From NCBI GenBank assembly GCA_937868765.1, contig CALMNL010000004.1:1438749-1502748 (forward strand): a stretch of DNA of 64,000 nt, given 5' to 3'. This document shows, one piece after another, positions 1 through 11,436 of this stretch; position 1 is the first letter of the stretch; each line of letters starts with the position of its first letter. This DNA is from an uncultured Desulfatitalea sp. GTDB lineage: Bacteria; Desulfobacterota; Desulfobacteria; Desulfobacterales; Desulfosarcinaceae. Below the pieces are notes generated by a model that was not told the origin of the DNA, ran no database searches, and worked only from the letters and a program-made list of their open reading frames with translations. Made by a program: the position numbers and the translations under genes.

Positions 1-98
1 AGGTTTCACGCGGTGGCTCCCGGGCTCGTTTCGGAAGGCTCCCATACCATCGGCGGCGGCTTTTTCAAAGGCTTTTCAAGCAACGGTGCACTTCGCCC

Positions 99-2351
<2,253 letters not shown>

Positions 2352-2352
2352 C

Positions 2353-2916
2353 TCAGTCGCTCTCGCTTGCATCTGCCGAGGAGACGATCTTGGCCAACCG
2401 CAACAGGTGGGAGCTGATTTTCAACCCGGCCTGCTCGGCCACCTCGGCATTGATTTCGAAGCGCACTTTGTTTTCCACCGTCATCAGTTGAACCATGCCC
2501 CCCTGGCGAGCGAATCCCATGCTTTCCCCCACGGTGAGCACCGGCTTGCTCTTGAGCTGCTTCACGATCTGTTCCAGCTCGGCGGCGGCGGTTGCGCCGA
2601 TGAAAAGCACCTGGCAGCCTTTGAGCTCATCCAGGGTCGATCCGCGCACGATCCGCAGCGGCTTATCCTTGACCGGTTTGCCTTCGATGACGGCGATGTC
2701 CGAACCGAACGGGTCCGGTCCCAGAATGCCGATGGTAAAAACGTCTGCATCGGACACATGGGCGCTGGCCGGCCATTCGATGAACTTGGCGAAATTGTAG
2801 AGGAAGGCGGCCTTGATCTGATACTCGGTGGCAGGCGTCTGGGCACCGGCCGGCCCTGCGGCGACGCAAAGCAGCCAGCCGATCATCAGAATATATATGG
2901 TACGCTTCAATCGCAT
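2353..2916 (-). CDS. YfiR family (DUF4154) periplasmic protein
   Basis: Protein of 187 aa with an N-terminal signal peptide (MRLKRTIYILMIGWLLCVAA, cleavage probably near AGA/Q). The mature part has the DUF4154 hallmarks: YQIKAAFLYNFAKFIEWP near its start, then FTIGILGPDPFG, and the C-terminal NKVRFEINAEVAEQAGLKIS with LLRLA. In Pseudomonas YfiR is a periplasmic inhibitor that binds the CHASE8 domain of the cyclase YfiN. Here the following gene is a CHASE8 histidine kinase, so YfiR probably gates that kinase (inference). The ATG at 2916 begins directly at the signal peptide; the longer open frame to 3030 reads through a receptor remnant and is not used. Confidence 0.88.
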   Translation of the reverse strand: MRLKRTIYILMIGWLLCVAAGPAGAQTPATEYQIKAAFLYNFAKFIEWPASAHVSDADVFTIGILGPDPFGSDIAVIEGKPVKDKPLRIVRGSTLDELKGCQVLFIGATAAAELEQIVKQLKSKPVLTVGESMGFARQGGMVQLMTVENKVRFEINAEVAEQAGLKISSHLLRLAKIVSSADASESD

Positions 2917-3176
2917 TCTAGAATAGCCCGCCGCTGCCCCGTGCTTTTCTTCGGTTCTCCACCTTTTCCGGCCGATCGGTGGTTTGTTTCGGCCCAATTG
3001 GCCGACCCGGCCGATGGAGTGTTGCCCCAACGAAATTTTTTGTGCGAAATCGTAATAAATTCCACGCCCATTAACTCTTCAAGGCTCAGTTCCGTCAGAT
3101 CCGCCGCACGGCGTTCGCCCGTCCCCCCTCTGGCCATGCAGGCCATCAAAACGAGAAAAAAACCGCGTGGCGCCAC
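2907..3176 (-). pseudogene. N-terminal stub of a second TonB-dependent receptor
   Basis: An 89-codon open frame starts with a signal-like stretch and then carries DLTELSLEELMGVEF-ITISHKK. This matches the N-terminal signature of the receptor just upstream (DLTDMSLEDLMAVEVTTTVSRK), where it precedes the plug domain. After the HKK the similarity stops: there is no plug and no barrel, and the frame runs into the start of yfiR. It is best read as the remnant of a second receptor gene after an internal deletion. A short functional peptide cannot be excluded. Confidence 0.6.
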
Positions 3177-3237
3177 CGGCTCGCTTCCGTTGAGAAATAT
3201 GGGCGGCGGTACGCGTGCACTGAAAAATCCCTCGACC

Positions 3238-5280
3238 CTAGAATTTCAAGGTCATTTTGACATAGACGCTGCGTTCGATCTCCGCCGGTGTAAACTGGAT
3301 ATAGCTGGGCTGAAACTCCTGGTGGGCCTTGTCCAGGAGATTCTGGCCCACCAGGGCCAGTTCCAGCCGCTCGATGGGCCGCCAGCTCAGGCGGGCATCC
3401 AGGGTGACATATTCGGAGATGCCCTGGGCCGTCAGGTCATCCACATAGCGCCCCCACAGGTCCAGACCCCAGTCGCCCGGCAGGTCCAGGTAAGAGAGCA
3501 GCGACACCTGGTGGAGGGGCGCTTCGCCTTCGGCATCTTCGGCAGCCGGGTCGTTGCTGGTGTCATAGCGCTACAGACGCATCTGCAAATAGGTATAGGC
3601 GCCCTTCAAGCGCCACCATGGCCGGGGCCGGACCTCCAGGGCCAGTTCGGCCCCATAGGTCTGGCCTTTCATTTCGTTGTCCACATACAGGGGCACGATC
3701 AGGTTGGGCGGGGTCCCTTCCAGGAAGGGGGCGCCCATTTCGGCGGTGCGCAGCTTGTCGTAGTCGTTGTAAAACAGGGCCAGGTCCAGGGAGAAGCGCT
3801 CCTCGGGCACGAACCGGTAGCCCAATTCGTAGGAGATCACCTCTTCGGATTCAAAATCTTCGTCGCCGTAGAACCGGACCACGGTCTCGGGCGTGCCCGG
3901 AAATACGTAATAGGTCAGCCTGGTATCGTGCTCGGCCTGGCTGGGAGTGCGCACCGCCCGGGAAACCGCGCCCCAGAAGGTGTGCTGGTGCAGGGGCGTC
4001 CACAGCAGGCGGGCATTGGGCTGCACCTCGAAGCCGGTATAATCGTTCTCTTCGAATTTGCTGCCCACCAGCAGGGAGAGCTTTTCCGGCCACAGGGCGA
4101 TCTCGTCCTGGACAAAGAAGCTGTAGAGCCGGTCCCTGCGGTTTTCGTCGCGGAAGACCACGCTCTCGCTGTTGTCCAGAGTGGCCTGGGTCAGCCGGTA
4201 GCCGGCCCCCCACATGATTTCCTGGCGCTGCCCCAGCCCGAAGCGGTGCTGGAAATCCAGGTCGAAGGTGTCCCGGTTTTCGTCCAGTAGCGCCAAAGAG
4301 CGGTTGGTGCGGTCGTAGTAGGCCTGCAAGATGAAATCGGAACGGGGCGAAAGGGTCCGCTGCCAGCGGCTCAGCACGTTGCCGCCGCTGATCGGAATCG
4401 TTTCATGGAATGGGGCGACGTAGGGCGGTTCGTAAATCGGATAGGTGCCCTGTACGCCCTCACGGCTGTCATAGTAATCGCCCTGGATGGTGACGGCATC
4501 CCGGTCCGAAAGCTGCCAATCCGCCCGGCCGCCGCCGCGGGTCACCTCCAATTGGTCGTAATTGTCGTCCCCCGCCAGGGTGAGGGCATTGTCCCGTTTG
4601 AAATACTTGGCATAGGCCCGGTAGTGGGCCTGATCGCCCAGGGCACCGCCATAACGGATGCCGCCGAACGCCTTCTCTTCGGTGCCGACCCCGGCCGTGA
4701 GCAGTCCGCCCTGGGTCTCGTTGGACGGCTTGGTGATGATGTTGATCACGCCATTGACTGCATTGGCGCCCCACAGGCTGGCGCCCGGCCCGCGGATCAC
4801 CTCGATGCGGGCGATGTCTTCGAGCAGGGTGTCCTGAACATCCCAGAATACCCCGGAGTAGAGCGGCGAATAGACCGTGCGGCCGTCCATGAGCACCAGC
4901 AGTTTGTTGGCGAAGTTGCCGTTGAAGCCCCGGGCCGTGATGGCATAGCGGTTGGCGTCCAGCCGGGCTACTTCGAGGCCCGGCACCATGCGCAGGGCCT
5001 CGGGTATCGAGGTGACCCCCGAGCGGCGGAGGTCCTCGGCGGTGATCACGAAAACGGCGGCCGCGGTATCCGATAGGCGTTGGGCCTTGCGCGAGACCGT
5101 GGTGGTGACCTCCACGGCCATGAGGTCTTCCAGGCTCATATCGGTGAGATCCCGGGCCTGCGCCTGGGTCGCGTGGGCCCCGGGGACACCTAGAACAATC
5201 AGGAGACAGAGCCCCAGGATCATCCGCCTGATCCAGCCATGCCATTGTCCGATCCGGCTTTTGTCTTGAAAAGATTGCAT
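3238..5280 (-). pseudogene. TonB-dependent receptor interrupted by in-frame TAG
   Basis: Outer-membrane receptor of about 680 codons. It has a signal peptide (~20-41), the SLEDLMAVEV leader motif, a plug domain ~60-175 (SDTAAAVFVITAEDLRRSG, RGFNGNFANKLLVLMDGRTV, EVIRGPGASLWGANAVNGVI) and a long beta-barrel. The frame is closed by a TAG at 3571-3573 after KGAYTYLQMRL. The same frame then continues without other stops (RYDTSNDPAAEDAEGEAPLH, then DLWGRYVDDL) to the normal barrel end VYVKMTLKF at 3238. So only one codon breaks an otherwise intact gene. A single CAG-to-TAG change, a sequencing error, or amber readthrough all fit. Start at 5280 has AGGAAAG about 8 nt upstream. It heads the receptor-YfiR-kinase series. 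Substrate cannot be told. Confidence 0.8.
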
Positions 5281-5486
5281 GATCCGCTTTCCTGGCCTTT
5301 CAACCGAGTTTCTCTCTGAGGACGCAATACGCCTCTTTGTGCTGATCCTTTTTCGGCTGTCTGGCCTTAAATAATTAGGAATTTTTCGTTGTCCGGTGCG
5401 CTTTGGCGGAGGAGCGCGCGCAGGGCAAGAAAGGACACGGCCGCCGGCATCTCAAATGGTGAATACCGGCAGCCCAATAGTGGCTT

Positions 5487-6632
5487 TTAAGCTTGACGCT
5501 GCTGGAGATAGCGTCCCAGGCGGGCCAGTCCCTCCTGGATGTTCTCCAGGGAGTTGGCGTAGGAAAAACGCAGGAAGCCCTCGCCGTGGGGGCCGAAATC
5601 GATGCCCGGGGTGACGCCCACGTGGGCCTTTTCCAGGATGTCGAAGGCCAGGGCATAGGAGTCGCCGGACAGGTGCCGGGCGTTGACGAAGACATAGAAA
5701 GCGCCCGTGGGCTCCACGGCGATCTGGAAGCCGATGCGGCGCAGCCCTTCGACCATGGCCCGGCGGCGGGTGTCGTAGGTGGCCACCATGCGGGCCACAT
5801 CGGGCTGGGCGCACCGCAGGGCCGCGATGCCGGCCATCTGCACGGCGGCGTTGGCCGAGATGAAGAAGTTCTGGTGAATCTTCTGCAGCGGCCGGATGAA
5901 GGCCCTGGGGGCGATGATGTAGCCCAGGCGCAGGCCGGTCATGGCGAACAGCTTGGAAAAGCCGTTGATCACGAAGGCCCGGTCGGTGAACTCGAGCATC
6001 GACCGGGCCCGGCCTTCGTAGACCAGGCCGTGGTAGATCTCGTCCGAGAGCACCCAGGGGCCCAGGTTGGCCACCGCCGCCATGCGGTCGTCCGAGAGCA
6101 GGGTGCCGGTGGGGTTGGCCGGGGAGTTGACGAAGATGCATTTCGTCTGCGGGGTGAGCCGGGCCCGGATCTCCTCGGGGCGGTATTGGAACCCGTCGTC
6201 TTCATGCACCGGCACCCGCACGCAGCGGCCCTGGACGAAATGGATGAAATTGGGATAACAGGCGTAGTGGGGATCGGAGAGGATCACCTCGTCCCCGGGA
6301 TCGAGCAGGGCCGCGCAGGCCATGAAGATGGCCGGCGAACTGCCTGAGGTGACCACCACCTGGTCAGGGTCCAGCGAGACCTTGTAGGTGTCGTGGTAAT
6401 AGGCGCAGATGGCCTCGCGCAACTCCCGGACGCCCAGGCTGTGGGTGTAGTGGGTGAAGCCGTCGCGCATAGCCTTGGTGACCGCCTCGGTGACGCAGGC
6501 CGGCGCGTCGAAATCGGGCTCGCCCACCTCCAGGTGGACGATGTCGATGCCCTGGCGCGCCAGGTCGGCGGCTTTTTCCATGACGTCCATCACGATGAAG
6601 GAGGTCATCTGTTCTAGGCGTTGGGAGATCAA
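5487..6632 (-). CDS. PLP-dependent aminotransferase class I/II
   Basis: A 381-aa fold-type I aminotransferase of the aspartate-aminotransferase family. Visible active-site parts: the N-terminal VGEPDFDAP, Asn173 in NSPANPTG, Asp197 and the following EIY in SDEIYHG, the PLP lysine Lys227 in NGFSKLFAMTGLRLGY, and the C-terminal arginine in FLRFSYA. The start appears to be TTG at 6632, because AAGGTGG sits 5 nt upstream and lies in the end of hisG, giving translational coupling; an ATG at 6608 has no Shine-Dalgarno. It is the last gene after hisI and hisG, so it could supply the histidinol-phosphate aminotransferase step, but the sequence looks more like the AspC/alanine group than HisC. The exact substrate is open. 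Confidence 0.88.
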   Translation of the reverse strand: MISQRLEQMTSFIVMDVMEKAADLARQGIDIVHLEVGEPDFDAPACVTEAVTKAMRDGFTHYTHSLGVRELREAICAYYHDTYKVSLDPDQVVVTSGSSPAIFMACAALLDPGDEVILSDPHYACYPNFIHFVQGRCVRVPVHEDDGFQYRPEEIRARLTPQTKCIFVNSPANPTGTLLSDDRMAAVANLGPWVLSDEIYHGLVYEGRARSMLEFTDRAFVINGFSKLFAMTGLRLGYIIAPRAFIRPLQKIHQNFFISANAAVQMAGIAALRCAQPDVARMVATYDTRRRAMVEGLRRIGFQIAVEPTGAFYVFVNARHLSGDSYALAFDILEKAHVGVTPGIDFGPHGEGFLRFSYANSLENIQEGLARLGRYLQQRQA

Positions 6633-7508
6633 TCAAACCACCTTATTCAGCGGATATTCGATGATTCCCTCGGCGCCAGCCTTGAGCAGTTTGGGAATCA
6701 GCTCGCGCACCACGTGGGTGTTGACCACGCTCTCCACGGCGAACCACTGGGACTGGTAGAGGGGCGACACCGTGGGGGCGTTGAGGCTGGGCAGCAGGGC
6801 CACCACCTTCTCCAGGTTCTCCTTGGAGACGTTCATCTTCAGGCCCACCAGCTTTTCACCGCGCAGGGCGCCTTGCAGCAGCAGGGCGATCTGCTCGATC
6901 TTTTCACGCTTGGCCGGGTCCTTCCAGGCCGTGTGGTTGGCGATGAGCTGGGTGTTGGTCTGCATCAGGTCGTAGATGATGCGCAGGCCGTGGGCCTTGA
7001 TGGTGCTGCCGGTTTCGGTAACTTCCACGATGGCGTCGGCCAGGCCCGAAACCACCTTGGCCTCGGTGGCGCCCCAGGAGAACTCCACGGCGACATCGAT
7101 CTTGCGTTCGGCGAAGAAGCGCTTGGTGAAACCCACCAGCTCGGTGGCGATCTTCTTGCCATTGAGCCCTTCGAGGGTGGTGATGCCCGAATCGTACGGC
7201 ACGGCCAGGACCCAGCGCGCGGGCCGCGAGCTCACCTTGGAGTAGACCAGGTCGGCCACCACATGCACATCCGACTGGTTCTCGGCAATCCAATCCTTGC
7301 CGGTCAGGCCGGCATCCAGAGTGCCGTTTTCCACATAACGCGACATCTCCTGGGCCCGGCAGATGGCGCATTCGACGGCGTCGTCGTCGATTTCGGGAAA
7401 GTAGCTGCGTCCGTTGACATCGATGGACCAGCCCGAACGTTTGAACAGGGCGATGGTGGCGTTCTGCAGGCTGCCCTTGGGAACGCCGAGTTTCAATGGT
7501 AATGTCAT
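6633..7508 (-). CDS. hisG: ATP phosphoribosyltransferase, long form
   Basis: First enzyme of histidine synthesis, joining ATP and PRPP. At 291 aa it is the long, HisZ-independent form. It opens with [18 protein letters not shown], has the catalytic-domain motifs [13 protein letters not shown] and the PRPP-binding region [17 protein letters not shown], and ends with a C-terminal ACT-like regulatory domain (from about 215: [20 protein letters not shown]) that normally binds histidine for feedback inhibition. It overlaps hisI by ATGA (7505-7508) and its stop abuts the aminotransferase start, so the three genes are co-translated. Confidence 0.96.
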   Translation of the reverse strand: MTLPLKLGVPKGSLQNATIALFKRSGWSIDVNGRSYFPEIDDDAVECAICRAQEMSRYVENGTLDAGLTGKDWIAENQSDVHVVADLVYSKVSSRPARWVLAVPYDSGITTLEGLNGKKIATELVGFTKRFFAERKIDVAVEFSWGATEAKVVSGLADAIVEVTETGSTIKAHGLRIIYDLMQTNTQLIANHTAWKDPAKREKIEQIALLLQGALRGEKLVGLKMNVSKENLEKVVALLPSLNAPTVSPLYQSQWFAVESVVNTHVVRELIPKLLKAGAEGIIEYPLNKVV

Positions 7509-7888
7509 TTTTTATAAACCTCCTTGGGATCGAACAGGGGCTTGCCCACCACTTCGATTTCGCCGTCGGTGCCCAGGCGCTTGAAAAAACAGCTCCGATG
7601 TCCGGTGTGGCAGGCCGCGCCGCCCACCTGCTCGACCTTGAGCACCACCGTGTCGTCGTCGCAATCGATGCGGATCTCTTTGACCAGCTGGACATTGCCC
7701 GAGGTCAGGCCCTTGGTCCAAAGGGTCTGGCGCGTACGGCTCCAGAAGGTGGCCTTGCCGGTGGCGAGGGTGGTTTCCCAGGCCTCGGCGTTCATGAAGC
7801 CCACCATGAGCACTTCGCCGCTGAGGTGATCCTGGACCACCGCCGGAATCAAGCCGTCCAGCTTCTTGAAATCGAGGGTCGCTTTCAT
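7505..7888 (-). CDS. hisI: Phosphoribosyl-AMP cyclohydrolase
   Basis: Third step of histidine synthesis, opening the adenine ring of PR-AMP. The 127-aa protein has [17 protein letters not shown], the Mg-binding [11 protein letters not shown] and the zinc cysteines in [14 protein letters not shown]. It lacks the HisE pyrophosphohydrolase domain, so that activity must be elsewhere. The ATG at 7888 is preferred, with AGGAG 10 nt upstream; an ATG at 7897 is only 1 nt from the same motif, and the frame further up is not homologous. It is followed by hisG with a 4-nt overlap. Confidence 0.95.
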   Translation of the reverse strand: MKATLDFKKLDGLIPAVVQDHLSGEVLMVGFMNAEAWETTLATGKATFWSRTRQTLWTKGLTSGNVQLVKEIRIDCDDDTVVLKVEQVGGAACHTGHRSCFFKRLGTDGEIEVVGKPLFDPKEVYKK

Positions 7889-7944
7889 GGTTCGCATGCT
7901 CCTGTCGTTGAAACCCGTATTAGTACCGATTGTCGGCGGTCCAG

Positions 7945-9084
7945 TCAATATTTTAAATCATTGGGCCGCCAGCCCAGCATCGGCGCATGCAGACTCTGAA
8001 TATATAGGCGCTCGGCGGTTTCGGTGACACCGGTGGTCTGGGGATAAGCGCCGCTGGGATCCTGGAGGTCGGCCACGATCCCACCGTCTTCGTCGAAGGC
8101 GAAGACATGGCCGTAGGCCGGCGGCACGGGCCAGAATCGGTGGGGCAGCCGCATGGCCATCTTGCGCAGCAGCGGCTTGTCGGCCATCCAGTCGAGCAGC
8201 TTGCTGCGCGGTTTGACCAGGCCGGCCCAGATGCGTCCGTCTCGGCCGCGCATGAGATTGTCGGGGTAGCCGGGGAGGTTTTCGATGAGCACCCGGGCGC
8301 CGGTCGAGGGCTTGGTCAGATCCACTCCCCGGGCCGATACCGGAATTTTCCAGATGCGGTAGGCGCCGGTCTCCACCACGAAGAGCCATTGCCCGTCGGC
8401 CGACAAGGCGAGGCCGTTGGCAAACGAGAGTCCGGTGGCGGCCACCTCGGTGGCGCCGGTAGCCGGATCGTATACCAGCACCCGGCCGGTGAGGCCGTGC
8501 TCCATGATATCGAGCATGCTGGCGTTGAAGGTGCCGCCCCATTGGGCCGGGCCGAAGCGGCGGGAGGCATCGGTGAAATAGATCTTTGCATCCGTGGCCA
8601 CCACCACCGCGTCGGCATAGCGGATGGGGTCCGCAGCGCCGTCCACGGTCACTTTATCGGCCAGCACCTCGATCTCACGCTCGCTCTCTTTTCCCTCCTG
8701 GGGGGTTATGGCCAGCAGCCCGCGCACCGCATCGGCGGCGATCAATCGCCCATCGCGGTCGAAATCGAATCCCAGCACCCGGCCGCCGGTGTGCACCCAG
8801 GGCTCGACGGTGGCGCCGTCCGGTGTCATGCGCAAGATCGTGCCCCCCTCCACGGCGGCATACAATCGTCCGTCGGGGCCCAGGACCACGCACTCGGGGC
8901 CGGCTTCGGCGCCGATGGGGATGCGGTGCAACTCGGCCAGGCGTGTGTTGACGGCAAAGGGTCCCACATAACCGGCATCCCTGGGCGCCTGCCAGGCCAC
9001 CGGCGCCATGGGGATCGGCGCCAGCAGCAGATAGCCGACCGCCACCAGAATGAATGCGGCAATTACGACGATGAGCTTTCGCAC
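7945..9084 (-). CDS. SMP-30/strictosidine synthase-like beta-propeller protein
   Basis: About 379 aa. It has one N-terminal TM or uncleaved signal ([20 protein letters not shown]) followed by a six-bladed propeller of the strictosidine synthase-like/SMP-30 group ([93 protein letters not shown]). This order matches the animal APMAP and bacterial periplasmic lactonase-like family. GTG at 9084 is taken as start because AAAGGAG lies 6-7 nt upstream; the longer frame to 9153 has no such signal. It lies 56 nt upstream of hisI on the same strand. A link to histidine synthesis is not obvious; a periplasmic lactonase or arylesterase role is a guess. Confidence 0.8.
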   Translation of the reverse strand: MRKLIVVIAAFILVAVGYLLLAPIPMAPVAWQAPRDAGYVGPFAVNTRLAELHRIPIGAEAGPECVVLGPDGRLYAAVEGGTILRMTPDGATVEPWVHTGGRVLGFDFDRDGRLIAADAVRGLLAITPQEGKESEREIEVLADKVTVDGAADPIRYADAVVVATDAKIYFTDASRRFGPAQWGGTFNASMLDIMEHGLTGRVLVYDPATGATEVAATGLSFANGLALSADGQWLFVVETGAYRIWKIPVSARGVDLTKPSTGARVLIENLPGYPDNLMRGRDGRIWAGLVKPRSKLLDWMADKPLLRKMAMRLPHRFWPVPPAYGHVFAFDEDGGIVADLQDPSGAYPQTTGVTETAERLYIQSLHAPMLGWRPNDLKY

Positions 9085-9215
9085 GGGTTCGCTCCTTTCG
9101 CAGGGGGTGGAAAGAGGAACGGGCCGACGGTTGCCGGAAGTCCTCACAATCAAGATAACTGTTTGGAATTCCGCATATTGGAACCGTGGTGGAAAAGCAA
9201 GGCCATTTTCGGGGG

Positions 9216-11156
9216 TCAGGCGGCGGCCTGGAAGGGACCTGCGGCGGGCTTGCCCGGGGAGACCGGCATGCCGGGCAGGTAGATGGTGACCTGGGTGCCT
9301 TTGCCGGGGGTCGACCGTACTTCGATCATACCGTCATGGTTGCGCACGATGCCGTAGGCGGCGGCCATGCTCAGGCCCCGCCCCACGAATTTGGTGGAAA
9401 AGAACGGTTCGAAGATGCGCCGGAGCCCCTCTTCGTCCATGCCGATGCCCTGATCGGCGATGGTGACGGCCGCGTAGCGGCCCGGCGGCAGGCAGCCGTC
9501 CGGTCCTTTGGGGCCCTCGTCGAGCCGCTGGTAGCAGGTGGCGATGACCACCTCGCCACCGCCGGGCATGGCTTCGACGGCGTTGGTCAACACCGCTTCC
9601 AGGACCGTGCGGATCTGGGTGCTGTCGCCGCCGGCCAAAGAGACATCCTCTTCGAAATGGGTGATGATCTTGACGGCCGGATTTCGTGCTGTCCTGCTGC
9701 TTTTCAAAAAATCCAGGATCAGTTCGTTGATGGAAAAATCCCCGGGTCGATACTTGCCGCCCCGGGCATAGGCCAGCAGTTGATCGGTCAGCCCGCGCAT
9801 GCGTTCGGTGCTGGCGCGCAGCCCGCCGATGAAGCGGTTCTTGAGCCCCGCCCCCGCGGGGTCCAGCTCCATCAGATCCAGGTTGCCCAGGATCACGGCC
9901 AGGGCATTGTTGAACTGATGGGCGATGCCGCCGGCCAGGGAAGCCACGGCCTGGATCTGGCGGGTGTGCTGCATCTGGAGCTCCACCCGTTTTTTTTCCT
10001 CCTCCACGGCCACCCGCTCGGTGATGTCGTAAACCGAGGAGAATACCTTGGCCCAGCTGTGCTCATAGCCGGCCGGGATGGTGGCCGTTGCCAGCAGATG
10101 CAGGGCGCGGCCGTCGATGTTTCGGACCGTGGCCTGGCCGTTGTAGGGGGCGTTGCGATGCACGGCCACCAGGCGCTGGCGCATGTAATCCTCCACGTCC
10201 GGCGGAAGGAGCGTCCAGATATGCGCCAGCAGATGGGAGCGGTCGCGGGCCCCATATAGCGTGAGGGTCGCCCGGTTGACGTCGGTGATCCCGATGGTGG
10301 TGAAAAGCCGGCGGATCTCCCGGGGATTGTCTTTCAAATAAGCTTCCAGGTCCTCGCGGGCTTCGGCCGGCAGGGCATCGATCGCCTGACGGGTCTGGGA
10401 CCAGTTCTCCTCCCACATGGATACCGACGACTCTTCGAACAGGGCGCGGTATCGGACTTCGCTCTGGGCCAGGGCTTTTTCCGACTCCAGGCGCATCTCG
10501 ATTTCGCTCTTGAGTTCGGCGTTGGTCCGGCGCTGCCGGGCCTCGGCCGCTTTGTGTTTGTTGCGCGCCTCCACCAGGTGGTTGCGCATGTTCACCCGCG
10601 CGCGCTCTGCAATTACGGCAACCGCCGTGATCGCCAGCAGCGTCAGAATAGAGTGGAATTTGAATACCTTGACAAAGGCTTCGTTCCACGCTGGGAATTG
10701 AAGCCGAAAGATGAGCCACACCATAGCCCCGGAAAAGAGCGAGGCACAGATGAGCCCGATGCGGCCGCCTAAAAAGAGCGCGGCGGTCACAGGGTAAAAG
10801 AACAGCCAGGGATAGGAGATGTAGATGTCGCTGGTCAGGATGCCGATGGCGATGCTCAGCGCCAACAGGCCGAAGGCGATTGCGGCGCCTACCTGCTTGA
10901 CCCGGATCAGCTTCCTGGTATTGTCGGTCCTCATGGCCAGGAACTGGGATACCAGGGCATCGAGGGTCAGCGCCACGAAGATGCCCATCTGCAGGTAATT
11001 GTCGCGCAGATAATAAAAAAAGACGAAAAAGAGGTAGGCCGGCACGGCGATCATGATCAGACGCACATTCATGATTCTGTGGTAACTGATTTCCGTTGCG
11101 CGCCAATCGGAGGGCGCTTCATCGGGCCGGGTGGCCGACGCCGGGGATTCTTCCAT
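9216..11156 (-). CDS. Membrane PAS sensor histidine kinase
   Basis: A 646-aa kinase. The N-terminal third is a membrane sensor with about five TM helices (~30-185), then a short coiled coil (~190-225), a PAS-like domain (~230-370), HisKA (~385-445) with the His in GGIAHQFNNALAVILGN, and HATPase_c (~480-630) with N-box LTNAVEAM, G1 DQGIGMDE and FVGRGLSMAAAYGIV. The usual Asp after the phospho-His (HDFNN) is Gln here. There is no receiver, and no response regulator gene is adjacent, so it is an orphan kinase. AAGGG 6 nt upstream supports the ATG at 11156. It is divergent from the penicillin-binding protein gene. Confidence 0.88.
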   Translation of the reverse strand: MEESPASATRPDEAPSDWRATEISYHRIMNVRLIMIAVPAYLFFVFFYYLRDNYLQMGIFVALTLDALVSQFLAMRTDNTRKLIRVKQVGAAIAFGLLALSIAIGILTSDIYISYPWLFFYPVTAALFLGGRIGLICASLFSGAMVWLIFRLQFPAWNEAFVKVFKFHSILTLLAITAVAVIAERARVNMRNHLVEARNKHKAAEARQRRTNAELKSEIEMRLESEKALAQSEVRYRALFEESSVSMWEENWSQTRQAIDALPAEAREDLEAYLKDNPREIRRLFTTIGITDVNRATLTLYGARDRSHLLAHIWTLLPPDVEDYMRQRLVAVHRNAPYNGQATVRNIDGRALHLLATATIPAGYEHSWAKVFSSVYDITERVAVEEEKKRVELQMQHTRQIQAVASLAGGIAHQFNNALAVILGNLDLMELDPAGAGLKNRFIGGLRASTERMRGLTDQLLAYARGGKYRPGDFSINELILDFLKSSRTARNPAVKIITHFEEDVSLAGGDSTQIRTVLEAVLTNAVEAMPGGGEVVIATCYQRLDEGPKGPDGCLPPGRYAAVTIADQGIGMDEEGLRRIFEPFFSTKFVGRGLSMAAAYGIVRNHDGMIEVRSTPGKGTQVTIYLPGMPVSPGKPAAGPFQAAA

Positions 11157-11436
11157 GGGTGCCCTTCAGGTTTCCAATCCGTAAAAATACCGCTCAAGAC
11201 GGACGATGCCGCCTCTATTCCTTATCGCACCGGCCCGGGGTCTCCTTTAGCTTATTTGTTCATGATCCGGGGCTTGGGCGTCCCCACGGTCTCCGATTCG
11301 CGGTGGCCGGCAACCCTGTCTTGCCGTATCGGTCTGTTTTTGTTAAGTTGGGTGGACTTCGACGAAACCCGTACAAAGTGCGGGCGCCCACGGGCGCCGG
11401 CGCTTGCCGAAGAATCCACCGTCCAGGTGAGCATCC

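Noticed and set aside
3571-3573. Selenocysteine explanation for the stop in the TonB receptor
   Set aside because: The stop is TAG, not TGA, so Sec insertion does not apply.
5281-5486. Cobalamin riboswitch before the TonB receptor
   Set aside because: A GCCACT-like word is present, but no B12 box and no full set of conserved stems could be found, and the word lies next to the aminotransferase end.
11252-11434. 60-codon minus-strand frame in the divergent region before mrcA
   Set aside because: No ribosome site, no recognisable composition; the region is better read as divergent promoters.
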